Counted from the stretch's first letter, positions 24,648 through 32,489 are shown. The stretch is DNA of 39,059 nt from Sinomonas humi (GCF_000802235.1 NZ_JTDL01000132.1:1-39059); one strand, 5' to 3'. Translations and numbers: made by a program. The notes: generated from the letters alone by a model not told the origin.

Positions 24648-25672
24648 GCGACGCTCGTGGCCGCAGCCGCAGCCGTCCCGGAGCTCGCGCGGGCCTCGAG
24701 GCGTGGCGTGACGACGACGTCGTCCTCGGGTTCGCGCCCGTTCAGGAGATCCCAGAGCCTCGCCCAGGCCTGCTCGCCCAGCTCGGTCTGGGGGACCGAG
24801 ACCGTTGTGAGGGCTGGCGAGGCGAAGCGGGCGAAGGGGATGTCGTCGAACCCGGTGACGGAAAGGCGCTCGGGGACGGCGATTCCGGCTTCGTGGAGTG
24901 CGCCGAGGAGGCCGAGGGCGACGAGATCGTTGAAGCAGACTGCTGCCGTCGCACCTGAGCCGAGAACGGCTTCGCGCGCCCGATACCCGTCCTCGAACAT
25001 CGCGCCGCAGGGAATTTCGATGACCTCCGGGGCGCTGGCCGGGAGGCTGTGCAAGGCATCGAGGCGGCGCTGGTTGCCATGGGAGGTCTCGGGTCCTGCA
25101 AGGTAGGCGATGCGATTGTGGCCCAGTCGCGCTAGTTCACCGAGGATGCTGCGGATGCCGGCGCCATAGTCGACGGCGAGGCTCGGCACGCCCGGGACCG
25201 GGCTCTCGCGGTTCACGAGGACGACGGGGGCGAGCTCGGGCAGCAGCTCGCCCAGGTGTGCCACATCCATGCGGGGCGAGACGAGGACCAGCGCGTCACA
25301 GCGGCGCCTCGCCTCACGGGCAAGGATGACCTCTTCGTCCGGGTTCTCGATCGAGTCCGCGACGAGAACCCTGTACCCCTCGCGCGCGGCGGCCCGGCTC
25401 AGCCCGCGAAGCGTCTCCTGGAACATAGGGTTTGCGAGGTCGGGGACCACGATCGCGACTGTCTGTGTGCGCCCGATCGCTAGGCTGCGCGCCACGGTGC
25501 TCGGGGAGTAGTTGAGCTTGGCGGCTGCCTCGCGGACCCGTTTCCCGATCTCCGGATCGACTGTCGCGAGGCCGTTCATCACTCGGGAGACCGTTGCGCG
25601 CGAGACGCCGGCCTCCTGTGCGACATGCGCGATCGTGACACGCTGGGCCGGGCGGGTGCTCATCCGTGCCAT
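24644..25672 (-). CDS. LacI-family repressor of the uronate/esterase regulon
   Basis: 342-aa LacI/GalR protein. The helix-turn-helix is VTIAHVAQEAGVSRATVSRVMNG (residues 12-34), with the hinge YSPSTVARSLAIGRTQTVAIVVPDLANPMF and the effector domain (VLVNRESPVPGVPSLAVDYGAG, AVCFNDLVALGLL, VTGFDDIPFARFASPALTTV). AGGAGG lies 5 nt before the ATG. A perfect palindrome in its own promoter, and close relatives at the CE7, M24 and uronate promoters, make it the most likely regulator of these genes. The effector is presumably a uronate or pathway intermediate (inference). Confidence 0.92.
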   Translation of the reverse strand: MARMSTRPAQRVTIAHVAQEAGVSRATVSRVMNGLATVDPEIGKRVREAAAKLNYSPSTVARSLAIGRTQTVAIVVPDLANPMFQETLRGLSRAAAREGYRVLVADSIENPDEEVILAREARRRCDALVLVSPRMDVAHLGELLPELAPVVLVNRESPVPGVPSLAVDYGAGIRSILGELARLGHNRIAYLAGPETSHGNQRRLDALHSLPASAPEVIEIPCGAMFEDGYRAREAVLGSGATAAVCFNDLVALGLLGALHEAGIAVPERLSVTGFDDIPFARFASPALTTVSVPQTELGEQAWARLWDLLNGREPEDDVVVTPRLEARASSGTAAAAATSVA

Positions 25673-25748
25673 GGAGTCCTCCTGTCAGGTGGGCCGGAGG
25701 GCCGCTTGGGCTGCGGGCGAAAGGCGGCCACAGCGCCCCGGTGCGACG

Positions 25749-25766
25749 AGTGTAGCAACCGGTTGC
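25749..25766 (-). promoter_or_regulatory. -10 box and operator GCAACCGGTTGC of the LacI gene
   Basis: On the minus strand the perfect 12-bp palindrome (25755-25766) abuts TACACT (25749-25754), so it fills the spacer of the promoter and would give autorepression. The -35 is weak. The mRNA leader would be about 70 nt. Confidence 0.65.
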
Positions 25767-25786
25767 CTCCGGAGTGAGGGCCTAGA

Positions 25787-25811
25787 AGAAACCGATTTCT
25801 ATCCCTAGACT
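25787..25811 (+). promoter_or_regulatory. Operator AGAAACCGATTTCT and -10 box of the CE7 esterase gene
   Basis: The palindrome (25787-25800) is 5 bp upstream of TAGACT (25806-25811), which lies 7 nt before the ATG at 25819. A leaderless transcript and repression by binding within the core promoter are predicted. No Shine-Dalgarno is present, consistent with this. Confidence 0.65.
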
Positions 25812-25818
25812 TCAAGGC

Positions 25819-26838
25819 ATGCCAGCCATCGACCTGCCACTGCAGGAGCTCCGTTCGTACCGCGGGAGCAGCCCGCTGCCCGACGACTTCGAGGCGTTCT
25901 GGGACGCCACCATCGCCGATGCCCGCGAGCACCCGCTGGCTGTCCGCTTCGAACGCGTCGAAACCTACCTCCCGCTCGTCGAGACCTTCGACGTGACGTT
26001 CGCCGGCTACGCTGGCGACCCCATCAAGGCCTGGCTCCACCTCCCCGCGCTGCAGCCCGGGCAGCAGCGGGAGCCGCTTCCCGCCGTCGTCCACTACCTC
26101 GGCTACTCCGGCGGACGGGGACTGGCTCACCAGAACACCCTGTGGGCGCAAGCGGGGTACGCGATGCTCATCATGGATTCGCGCGGGCAGGGCTATGGCG
26201 CTCTGGTGGGCGAGACGGCTGATCCTCACCCCAGCGCAGGAGGAACTGCCTACCCCGGGCTCATGACCCGCGGCATCCTGGATCCGAAGACGTACTACTA
26301 CCGCAGGCTCTTCACCGACGCCCTCCGAGCGGTCGAAGCCGTGCAAGCGCATCCCGCGGTGGACGCGTCCCGCGTCGTCGTCCAAGGTGTTTCGCAAGGC
26401 GGTGGGCTTGCCGTCGCGGCGGCTGGGCTCGCTGCGGGAAGGGTCGACGGCGTCATCGCCTGCCTGCCCGACGTCAACTTTCTCGCCGACTATCCCCGCG
26501 CCCTCGACATCGCGACGACCGGCCCCTACCCGGAGCTCGAGAACTACCTCAAGCGCCACCGCGAGCACGTTGACGCAGCCTTCATGACCCTGCCCTACTT
26601 CGACGTCGTCAACCTCGCGCGGTTCGCGCGGGTCCCCGCGTACTTCTCCGTCGCCCTCCGCGATACGACCTGCCCGCCGTCGTCCGTCTACGCCACGTAC
26701 AACCGCTACGGTGAGGCGGCGGGCGACGCCGGGCCGGTGGAGAAATCGATCGAGGAGTACGCCTTCAACAATCATGAGGGCGGGGGAGAGCACCACGTGG
26801 TCCGGCAGCTCGCGTGGCTCCGGAAGCTCTTCGCCTGA
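25819..26838 (+). CDS. axe: Carbohydrate esterase family 7 acetyl esterase (acetylxylan esterase/cephalosporin-C deacetylase)
   Basis: 339-aa alpha/beta-hydrolase of CE7, removing acetyl groups from imported oligosaccharides in the cytoplasm (no signal peptide). Family hallmarks are PLPDDFEAFWDATI at the N-terminus, LGYSGG, DSRGQGYG (the RGQG motif), GVSQGGGLA with nucleophile Ser192, RDTTCPPSSV with Asp282, and YAFNNHEGGG with His319. Length is typical of CE7 (about 320-340 aa). It is divergent from the LacI gene and controlled through the operator just upstream. In a rhamnose/uronate locus, acetylated pectin fragments are a likelier substrate than xylan, which is inference. Confidence 0.9.
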   Translation: MPAIDLPLQELRSYRGSSPLPDDFEAFWDATIADAREHPLAVRFERVETYLPLVETFDVTFAGYAGDPIKAWLHLPALQPGQQREPLPAVVHYLGYSGGRGLAHQNTLWAQAGYAMLIMDSRGQGYGALVGETADPHPSAGGTAYPGLMTRGILDPKTYYYRRLFTDALRAVEAVQAHPAVDASRVVVQGVSQGGGLAVAAAGLAAGRVDGVIACLPDVNFLADYPRALDIATTGPYPELENYLKRHREHVDAAFMTLPYFDVVNLARFARVPAYFSVALRDTTCPPSSVYATYNRYGEAAGDAGPVEKSIEEYAFNNHEGGGEHHVVRQLAWLRKLFA

Positions 26839-26850
26839 GCTGCGTCACAA

Positions 26851-26879
26851 TTGCGCCGCAAGGGACGACCTCGTAAGGT
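26851..26879 (+). promoter_or_regulatory. Promoter of the DAHP synthase leader transcript
   Basis: TTGCGC (26851-26856), a 17-nt spacer and TAAGGT (26874-26879). The A of the leader-peptide ATG at 26886 is 7 nt beyond the -10, so the leader peptide may be translated from a leaderless mRNA. AAGG within the -10 could otherwise act as a Shine-Dalgarno. Confidence 0.6.
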
Positions 26880-26885
26880 GCTCAC

Positions 26886-26939
26886 ATGATCAAGCGTTGG
26901 TATGCGTATTTTGCGTTGGCTCTGGAGGGCCAAGCGTAG
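26886..26939 (+). CDS. Aromatic-rich leader peptide for attenuation of DAHP synthase
   Basis: 17-codon ORF encoding MIKRWYAYFALALEGQA. Residues 5-9 (Trp-Tyr-Ala-Tyr-Phe) contain all three aromatic amino acids, the end products of the pathway whose first enzyme is encoded 114 nt downstream. It begins at the predicted transcription start. Its Trp-Tyr-Ala-Tyr-Phe codons (26898-26912) overlap one arm of the RNA stem formed with 26945-26955, the layout expected if ribosome stalling on scarce charged tRNAs changes RNA folding. Its role is inferred from position and codon content. Confidence 0.75.
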   Translation: MIKRWYAYFALALEGQA

Positions 26940-27047
26940 ATACGCGCATACCAACCTTCAGAGCCGACAGGGCAGGGACTCCGGTCCCTGCCCTTCGCCG
27001 TTCCAGGCAGGCTCTGAACGCTCCGGGGCCTGTCGGAGAGAGACAGG
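26896..27047 (+). promoter_or_regulatory. Attenuator RNA upstream of DAHP synthase
   Basis: Competing stems are visible. Stem A: GTTGGTATGCG (26896-26906) with CGCATACCAAC (26945-26955), 11 bp. Stem B: GGCTCTGGAG (26918-26927) with CTTCAGAGCC (26956-26965). Stem C: TTCAGAGCC (26957-26965) with GGCTCTGAA (27010-27018). Stem D: CCGACAGG (26964-26971) with CCTGTCGG (27029-27036). Stem E: CCTGTC (27029-27034) with GACAGG (27042-27047), next to the AGGA ribosome site of the gene. A and B cross, B and C share an arm, and D and E share an arm, so they are mutually exclusive. Whether control is by termination or by access to the ribosome site is not settled by sequence. Confidence 0.65.
26970..26993 (+). 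terminator. Terminator-like hairpin in the DAHP synthase leader
   Basis: GGGCAGGGAC (26970-26979) and GTCCCTGCCC (26984-26993) form a perfect 10-bp GC-rich stem with a TCCG loop, followed by TTCG but no T run. It is the best candidate for the attenuating terminator and overlaps by two bases the arm of stem D. Confidence 0.6.
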
Positions 27048-27052
27048 AACCC

Positions 27053-28156
<1,104 letters not shown>

Positions 28157-28292
28157 CCTCGCAAGACACCTACTTTCACAAGAGTCCCTCGAGCATCTAC
28201 AGTAGCTAGCACATGCACAGTGAGGGCACCGACAGTCACGTCGTCGAGCGGGCCTCATGGGGATTGCGTCGACGGCGAGCAAGGAACTGAAG

Positions 28293-28505
28293 ATGGCTGG
28301 TTCGGGGGAATTCGCGAATACCCGCTTCCTCACGGTCGCGGAGGTCGCGGCGGTGATGCGCGTCTCGAAGATGACCGTGTACCGCCTTGTGCATTCCGGC
28401 GAGATGCCTGCCGTGCGCTTCGGGCGGTCGTATCGCGTGCCGGAAGCTGCCGTCGAGGAGTTCGTCCGGCGTTCGACCGTGGATGGGAATACCGAGACCG
28501 CCTGA
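28293..28505 (+). CDS. Excisionase/BldC-like helix-turn-helix DNA-binding protein
   Basis: 70-aa protein consisting almost only of a MerR/Xis-type winged helix: NTRFLTVAEVAAVMRVSKMTVYRLVHSGEMPAVRFGRSYRVPEAAVEEFV. Size is like Streptomyces BldC (68 aa), but the recognition helix is closer to the general 'excisionase family' group. AAGGA lies 7 nt before the ATG at 28293. A possible promoter, TTCACA-N17-TACAGT, is at 28175-28203. No integrase or phage gene is nearby, so it is probably a chromosomal regulator; it lies directly upstream of the bS22 gene. Confidence 0.85.
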   Translation: MAGSGEFANTRFLTVAEVAAVMRVSKMTVYRLVHSGEMPAVRFGRSYRVPEAAVEEFVRRSTVDGNTETA

Positions 28506-28660
28506 GATTCGGGGCGCCGAAGGGCCTGTCGGAGGCGCTGATTCGGTGCTGTATCCTGTTCAGGAACGTTTTACGTCACGTCACCAGCAGTTGGTTGCCA
28601 GCGGCCCCCACGGCGCCCCGGCCAGCGGCCCGGTGCACCAAGTTACTGTAAGGAACTTCT

Positions 28661-28759
28661 GTGGGCTCAGTTATCAAGAAGCGCCGCAAGCGCATGGCCA
28701 AGAAGAAGCACCGCAAGCTGCTTCGCAAGACTCGTCACCAGCGCCGCAACAAGAAGTAA
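28661..28759 (+). CDS. Ribosomal microprotein bS22 (AURKAIP1/COX24-domain protein)
   Basis: 32-residue, extremely basic protein starting with GTG: MGSVIKKRRKRMAKKKH, then RKLLRKTRHQRRNKK. It matches the actinobacterial 33-aa protein seen in mycobacterial 30S structures as bS22, also annotated as AURKAIP1/COX24-domain protein. AAGGA lies 6 nt before the GTG, and a strong T-tailed terminator follows, so it can be expressed as its own transcript. Such genes are often missed because of their size. The function is from family knowledge: part of the small ribosomal subunit. Confidence 0.92.
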   Translation: MGSVIKKRRKRMAKKKHRKLLRKTRHQRRNKK

Positions 28760-28788
28760 GGCGCGCCTCTCTGAGGCTTGGTGAAACG

Positions 28789-28823
28789 AGGCCCGCTCCC
28801 GCTTTGGGGGGCGGGCCTTTTTT
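28789..28823 (+). terminator. Intrinsic terminator after bS22
   Basis: GGCCCGC (28790-28796) pairs with GCGGGCC (28811-28817), with further C/G pairing inside, followed directly by six T residues. It is the clearest intrinsic terminator in the window. Confidence 0.85.
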
Positions 28824-28834
28824 CGCACTGGCTT

Positions 28835-28890
28835 CAGTCTCGGGTCCAGTCTCGGGTACGCCAACTGCCCCTTCTTAGGGTCCGAAACGC
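28835..28890. repeat. Dispersed CTCGGGTACGCCAACT element, copy 1
   Basis: CAGTCTCGGGT occurs twice in tandem (28835-28845 and 28847-28857). The second copy continues into GTACGCCAACT and is followed by GGGTCCGAAACG (28878-28889), an imperfect inverted match. TCTCGGGTACGCCAACT recurs at 30435-30451 on the other side of the NRAMP-related gene. Confidence 0.7.
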
Positions 28891-29017
28891 GCTGGGCCAA
28901 CTGGCGCTGGCTCTGTCGAGCATGGTTGGTGGCCGGTAGCGAGGGTATCGGTTGAGCGAATGACTCAGACGGGTTGAGAAGTGGCCCGACGGCCGAGCGA
29001 CCCGACGGGAGGTCTTC

Positions 29018-30343
29018 GTGGAAACGACGCGCGAGCGTGCCAGACGGACGCCCGCCCGCCTTGGATGGCGCGGCTGGCTCAAGGCCCTTGGCCCCGGTCT
29101 CGTGACAGGCTCGGCCGACGACGACCCATCAGGCGTCGCGACCTACGCCCAGGCCGGCGCGCAATACGGGTTCGCGGCGGTCTGGGCTGCCCCCGTGGTG
29201 CTGCCCCTGATGATCGCCGTTCAGGAGATGTGCGACAGGACGGCTACGGCAACCGGCCAGACGCTCGGCCGGCTCGCCCGGCGCCGCTTCGGCCGGGCCG
29301 GCGAGCTCGTCGTGGGCCTCCTGCTGCTGTGCCTGCTCGTGGCCAACATCGTGAACCTCGGTGCGGATCTCATGGCTGTTGGCAAAGGCATGGAGCTGCT
29401 TGGGGCGGGGCCCTCACGTGTATGGGCCCCGATTGCAGGCCTGGGACTCGCGGTGCTGCTGATGACCGGCTCGTACAAGCTCGTGTCGAAGATCTTCGTC
29501 TGGCTCTGCCTCGTCCTCTTCGCCTACGTCCTCGTCATGTTCCTCGCTGGTGTCCAGTGGGGCGAGGTCCTGGCCGGCCTGACGTTCCAGCGGCTCCAGC
29601 TCAACGTGCAGTTCTGGGGTCTTGTCGCGGCGGTGTTCGGCACCTCGATCTCCCCGTACCTGTTCTTCTGGGAAAGCGGGCAGCGCATCGAGGAGATGCG
29701 GGCGCGCCCCGAGAACGGCGACAAGCCGGCTGCCGATACCCAGATCCCGGACTACAAGGCGATCCGGCGCCGGCGGCAGCAGCGCATCGACGTCGTGACT
29801 GGGATGGTCGTCTCGACCCTGGTGATGTTCTCCATCATCGTCGCCACGGGTGCGACGATCGGCCAGCACCCTACGCACATCAGCTCGGCCGCGGATGCGG
29901 CCAAGGCGCTCAAGCCGCTCGCCGGGCCGCTTGCGGGGGCGGTGTTCGCGCTCGGTTTCATCGGAACTGGTCTGCTCGGCGTCCCTGTCCTGGCGTCGGC
30001 GGCGTGCATCGGGATCAGTGGCCTCACGGGAAAGGCCTGGGGCTTCGACCGCAGCCCCCGCAAGGCGCCCCTGTTCTACGTGCTGCTGCTCGTTGGGCTG
30101 ATCGTCGGCACCGTCCTCGCATCCATGTTCACCGATGCGATAGCCCTGCTGGTCCTCTCCGCCATGCTCAATGCCATCGCCGCGGCGCCGTTCGTCGTCG
30201 TCGTCCTCTTGATCGCCGGGAACAAGGCGATCATGGGCAAGCGGGCCAACGGCCGCCTCTCGAAGACCATCGGCTGGGTGACGGCGGGCGTCATGGCCGC
30301 CGCCGGGATCGTCGCCATCTGGGCGCAATTCGCCGGGGGCTAG
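29018..30343 (+). CDS. NRAMP-related divalent metal transporter with atypical metal site
   Basis: 441-aa membrane protein of the NRAMP/SLC11 fold with about 11 segments. The first segment has TGSADDDPSGVATYAQAG where Mn/Fe transporters have DPGN. The sixth-segment region reads GTSISPYLFFWESGQRIEE where they have MPH. Loss of the Met and change of the DPGN motif resemble NRAMP-related Mg2+ transporters (NRMTs) more than MntH. A basic cytoplasmic loop (IPDYKAIRRRRQQRI) follows. The GTG start is preceded by GGGAGG at 5 nt. It is a single gene between two repeat-rich intergenic regions; no metal riboswitch was recognised upstream. Confidence 0.85.
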   Translation: METTRERARRTPARLGWRGWLKALGPGLVTGSADDDPSGVATYAQAGAQYGFAAVWAAPVVLPLMIAVQEMCDRTATATGQTLGRLARRRFGRAGELVVGLLLLCLLVANIVNLGADLMAVGKGMELLGAGPSRVWAPIAGLGLAVLLMTGSYKLVSKIFVWLCLVLFAYVLVMFLAGVQWGEVLAGLTFQRLQLNVQFWGLVAAVFGTSISPYLFFWESGQRIEEMRARPENGDKPAADTQIPDYKAIRRRRQQRIDVVTGMVVSTLVMFSIIVATGATIGQHPTHISSAADAAKALKPLAGPLAGAVFALGFIGTGLLGVPVLASAACIGISGLTGKAWGFDRSPRKAPLFYVLLLVGLIVGTVLASMFTDAIALLVLSAMLNAIAAAPFVVVVLLIAGNKAIMGKRANGRLSKTIGWVTAGVMAAAGIVAIWAQFAGG

Positions 30344-30401
30344 AGCCCGCCGGGGTTGGAGCTCACCCGGGGCTAGAGAAGGCCGGGGTTGGAGCAGGCC
30401 G
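30336..30401. repeat. 33-bp tandem duplication spanning the NRAMP-related gene's stop codon
   Basis: Two 33-bp units begin with GGGGCTAGAG (30336 and 30369) and share CCGGGGTTGGAGC. The first unit includes the TAG stop (30341-30343). The units differ in a 4-nt middle block and at the end. Confidence 0.8.
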
Positions 30402-30432
30402 CTGCGCCCCGCCCTCGTCCGGTACGCCTTTT

Positions 30433-30474
30433 CGTCTCGGGTACGCCAACTCACGCGTGCTCGTACCCGAAACG
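30433..30474. repeat. Inverted-repeat element, copy 2 of the CTCGGGTACGCCAACT family
   Basis: CGTCTCGGGTAC (30433-30444) and GTACCCGAAACG (30463-30474) are inverted with 11 of 12 positions matching, with an 18-nt loop starting GCCAACT. The left arm plus GCCAACT matches the copy at 28849-28866. Confidence 0.75.
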
Positions 30475-30555
30475 CTCAGGCGAGAGGTTATCTGTACCCG
30501 GAACGCTGAGGGGAGAGGTTATCTGTACCCGAAACGAATGGGCGGGAGGGTTAGC
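30463..30555. repeat. 31-bp tandem repeat, three copies
   Basis: Units start GTACCCGAAACG (30463), GTACCCGGAACG (30494) and GTACCCGAAACG (30525). The first two end with GAGAGGTTATCT; the third diverges and runs over the stop codon of the minus-strand HAD gene (30551-30553). Confidence 0.85.
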
Positions 30556-31360
30556 GGCGGAAACGGGTGTAGCTGCGCCAGAGCCCATACACGGCGCCGC
30601 CCACGGTGGCGAGCTTGAGACCGAGGGTCGCGGCTCGTCGGCCGGACCGGAAGTCGTAGATCGGCCAGTTGTGCGTGTTGGCATGGTGGCGCAGGCGCGC
30701 ATCGGGATTGATCGCGACGGGATGGCCAACGAGGCTGAGCAGCGGAATGTCGTTGTGCGAATCCGAGTAAGCCCAGCAGCGCTTGAGATCCAGGCTCTCC
30801 CGCTCCGCGAGCTCGGCCACCGCTTCCGCTTTGGCCTTGCCGTGCAGGATGTGGCCCACGATCCGCCCTGTGTACTCGCCGTTCTCGATCTCCGCGACCG
30901 TGCCCAGCGCGCCGGTCAGCCCGAGCCTCTCGGAGATGACGGACGCGATCTCGATCGGCGTCGCGGTCACGAGCCACACCCTCCGCCCGACGCGCAGGTG
31001 CTGCTCGGCGAGCGCCTTGGTACCGGGCCAGATGCGGGACTCGATCATCTCGTCGTAGACCTCGTAGCCGACCGTCGCGACGTCCTCTGCCCGAATGCCC
31101 GCCGCGAGTGCGAGGGCCGAGCTTTGGATCGAGTGCACGTCTTCGAGGGTTTCGCCCCGGAGGAGGAACGTGAACTGCTTCCACGCGAAACCCGCCGCGT
31201 CGCGGAGGGTGAAGACTTTGCGCTGGTACATCTTGCGGCCCACGTGGAAGAGGCTCGCGCCGCGCATGAGGGTGTTGTCGACGTCGAAGAACGCCGCCTC
31301 GGTAGGCCGGGCCTGCGGGGCCGGGCGCGCCGAGGCATACGCGTACTTCTGGGCGGGCAT
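30551..31360 (-). CDS. HAD-IB family phosphatase
   Basis: 269-aa haloacid-dehalogenase hydrolase of the SerB/CicA-like IB group. Motif I is AAFFDVDNTLMRGAS (nucleophile Asp and Asp+2), motif II is VWLVTATP, the motif III Lys is in ILHGKAKAEAVAE, and motif IV is CWAYSDSHNDIPLLSLV. The C-terminus is basic and hydrophobic (RAATLGLKLATVGGAVYGLWRSYTRFRR), perhaps membrane-associated. ATG 31360 is preferred over a TTG at 31378 because TACACT lies 7 nt before it, implying a leaderless mRNA. It is divergent from the glutaredoxin-like gene. Substrate unknown. Confidence 0.88.
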   Translation of the reverse strand: MPAQKYAYASARPAPQARPTEAAFFDVDNTLMRGASLFHVGRKMYQRKVFTLRDAAGFAWKQFTFLLRGETLEDVHSIQSSALALAAGIRAEDVATVGYEVYDEMIESRIWPGTKALAEQHLRVGRRVWLVTATPIEIASVISERLGLTGALGTVAEIENGEYTGRIVGHILHGKAKAEAVAELAERESLDLKRCWAYSDSHNDIPLLSLVGHPVAINPDARLRHHANTHNWPIYDFRSGRRAATLGLKLATVGGAVYGLWRSYTRFRR

Positions 31361-31367
31361 GGATCCG

Positions 31368-31373
31368 AGTGTA
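31368..31373 (-). promoter_or_regulatory. -10 box TACACT of the HAD gene (leaderless)
   Basis: On the minus strand TACACT is followed by 7 nt and the ATG at 31360. No Shine-Dalgarno is present before that ATG. Confidence 0.55.
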
Positions 31374-31397
31374 GTCAAGACGGGAGGGACCTCGCGC

Positions 31398-31412
31398 TAC
31401 CGTGGAGGCATG
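31398..31412 (+). promoter_or_regulatory. -10 box TACCGT of the glutaredoxin-like gene (leaderless)
   Basis: TACCGT (31398-31403), GGAGGC, ATG (31410). GGAGG is only 1 nt from the ATG, too close to serve as a ribosome site, so leaderless initiation is favoured. Layout is identical to that at 725-739. Confidence 0.55.
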
Positions 31413-31673
31413 CGCACCCCTGAGATCGTTCTGGTCACCCGGCGCGAGTGCCACCTGTGCGAGGCAGCGCGCGACGTCGTAGGCCGGGTTGCCGCGGACA
31501 TCGGCGCCCCGTGGAGCGAGCAGCTCATTGACGACGACGCGGATCTCGCCGCGCGCTTCGCCGAGGAAGTTCCCGTGGTGCTCGTGGACGGCGTGCAGCG
31601 GGACTTCTGGAAGATCGACGAAGCAAGACTCCGCCGCACGCTTGCAGCCGCTTCCCAGACGGACCAGCACTGA
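31410..31673 (+). CDS. Glutaredoxin-like (thioredoxin-fold) protein
   Basis: 87-aa thioredoxin-fold protein of the DUF836/glutaredoxin-like family. The N-terminal strand and active-site motif are EIVLVTRRECHLCEAARDVV, giving CxxC (Cys-His-Leu-Cys). The cis-Pro is in FAEEVPVVLVDGVQRDFWKID. It is likely a small cytoplasmic redox protein. In related genomes this gene stands between a HAD phosphatase and Rex, as here. Confidence 0.88.
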   Translation: MRTPEIVLVTRRECHLCEAARDVVGRVAADIGAPWSEQLIDDDADLAARFAEEVPVVLVDGVQRDFWKIDEARLRRTLAAASQTDQH

Positions 31674-31693
31674 GAATCTTGGAGACGGCTGTT

Positions 31694-31722
31694 TTGGCTG
31701 GGGACCGGCACCGTCCTAGAGT
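31694..31722 (+). promoter_or_regulatory. Promoter of rex
   Basis: TTGGCT (31694-31699), a 17-nt spacer and TAGAGT (31717-31722). The start would be near 31729, leaving about 32 nt of leader with AAGGA before the GTG at 31761. Confidence 0.6.
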
Positions 31723-31760
31723 GAATCGGGCCTAGGAACGGTCGCGGAAGGAATGGTGCA

Positions 31761-32489
31761 GTGACGTCTCACGCGCAGTCGCCTGAGGGCGTCACGGGTG
31801 AGCCGCCCGCGAAGCGACTGCCAGGCGCCGTCGTCGCCCGTCTTACCGTCTATCTCCGTGCCCTCAACGGCTTCGTCGCGGAAGGGATCGAGCGGGTCTC
31901 CTCCGACGCCCTAGCCGAGGCCTCGGGGGTGAGCTCGGCAACTCTGCGCAAGGACCTCTCCCAACTCGGCTCCTACGGCACTCGGGGTGTGGGGTATGAG
32001 GTGGACAACCTCCTGCAGCACCTCTCGGCAGCGCTGGGACTCACTCGCGATTGGCGAGTCGCGATCGTCGGTGCGGGAAACCTCGGCCGGGCCCTCGCCC
32101 GATACGGCGGCTTCGAGACGCGCGGGTTCGAGGTCGTCGCGCTGCTGGACACCGATCCTGAGCTGATCGGCAACGAAGTGGGCTGGCTCCGGGTCACAGA
32201 TGCCTCCAACCTCGAAGCCATCTTCCGCCGCACACGCGCCAACATGGCCGTGCTGGCGCTTCCGGGATCGGCTGCGCAGCAGGCCTGCGACCGGGTTGTT
32301 TCGGCGGGGGTCCGGAGCATCCTCAGTTTCGCGCCGACCATTCTGCAGGTGCCGCGCGGCGTGACGCTTCGCAAGGTGGACATGGCCACAGAACTGCAGA
32401 TCCTCGCCTACCATGCTCAGCGCGGCGAGGCCGGCGGCCAGACCGGCGAGAACGAGCACGGCGAGCCCGCGGCGGGCACCGCCCCTTAG
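31761..32489 (+). CDS. rex: Redox-sensing transcriptional repressor Rex
   Basis: 242-aa Rex: an N-terminal winged helix (VVARLTVYLRALNGFVAEGIERVSSDALAEASGVSSATLRKDLSQLGSYG, about residues 24-73) and a Rossmann domain (VAIVGAGNLGRALARYGGF; VVALLDTDPELIG; SILSFAPTILQVP). It binds DNA when NADH/NAD+ is low and is released by NADH. It has a longer N-terminal tail and a polar C-terminal tail compared with Streptomyces Rex. GTG is used because the nearby ATG is out of frame and stops at once. The respiratory maturation genes at 35847-39059 are attractive targets, but no clear Rex site (TTGTGN6TTCACAA type) was found in the window. Confidence 0.93.
   Translation: MTSHAQSPEGVTGEPPAKRLPGAVVARLTVYLRALNGFVAEGIERVSSDALAEASGVSSATLRKDLSQLGSYGTRGVGYEVDNLLQHLSAALGLTRDWRVAIVGAGNLGRALARYGGFETRGFEVVALLDTDPELIGNEVGWLRVTDASNLEAIFRRTRANMAVLALPGSAAQQACDRVVSAGVRSILSFAPTILQVPRGVTLRKVDMATELQILAYHAQRGEAGGQTGENEHGEPAAGTAP

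Noticed and set aside
28293-28505. Excisionase of an integrated element
   Set aside because: No integrase, attachment-site repeat or phage gene nearby; surrounding genes are typical chromosomal housekeeping genes.
28891-29017. Metal-sensing riboswitch (ykoY/yybP or M-box) upstream of the NRAMP-related gene
   Set aside because: No conserved helices or consensus sequences of these classes were recognised in the 130-bp region.
31361-31378. TTG start at 31378 for the HAD gene
   Set aside because: It lies on the promoter; TACACT 7 nt before ATG 31360 fits a leaderless start better.
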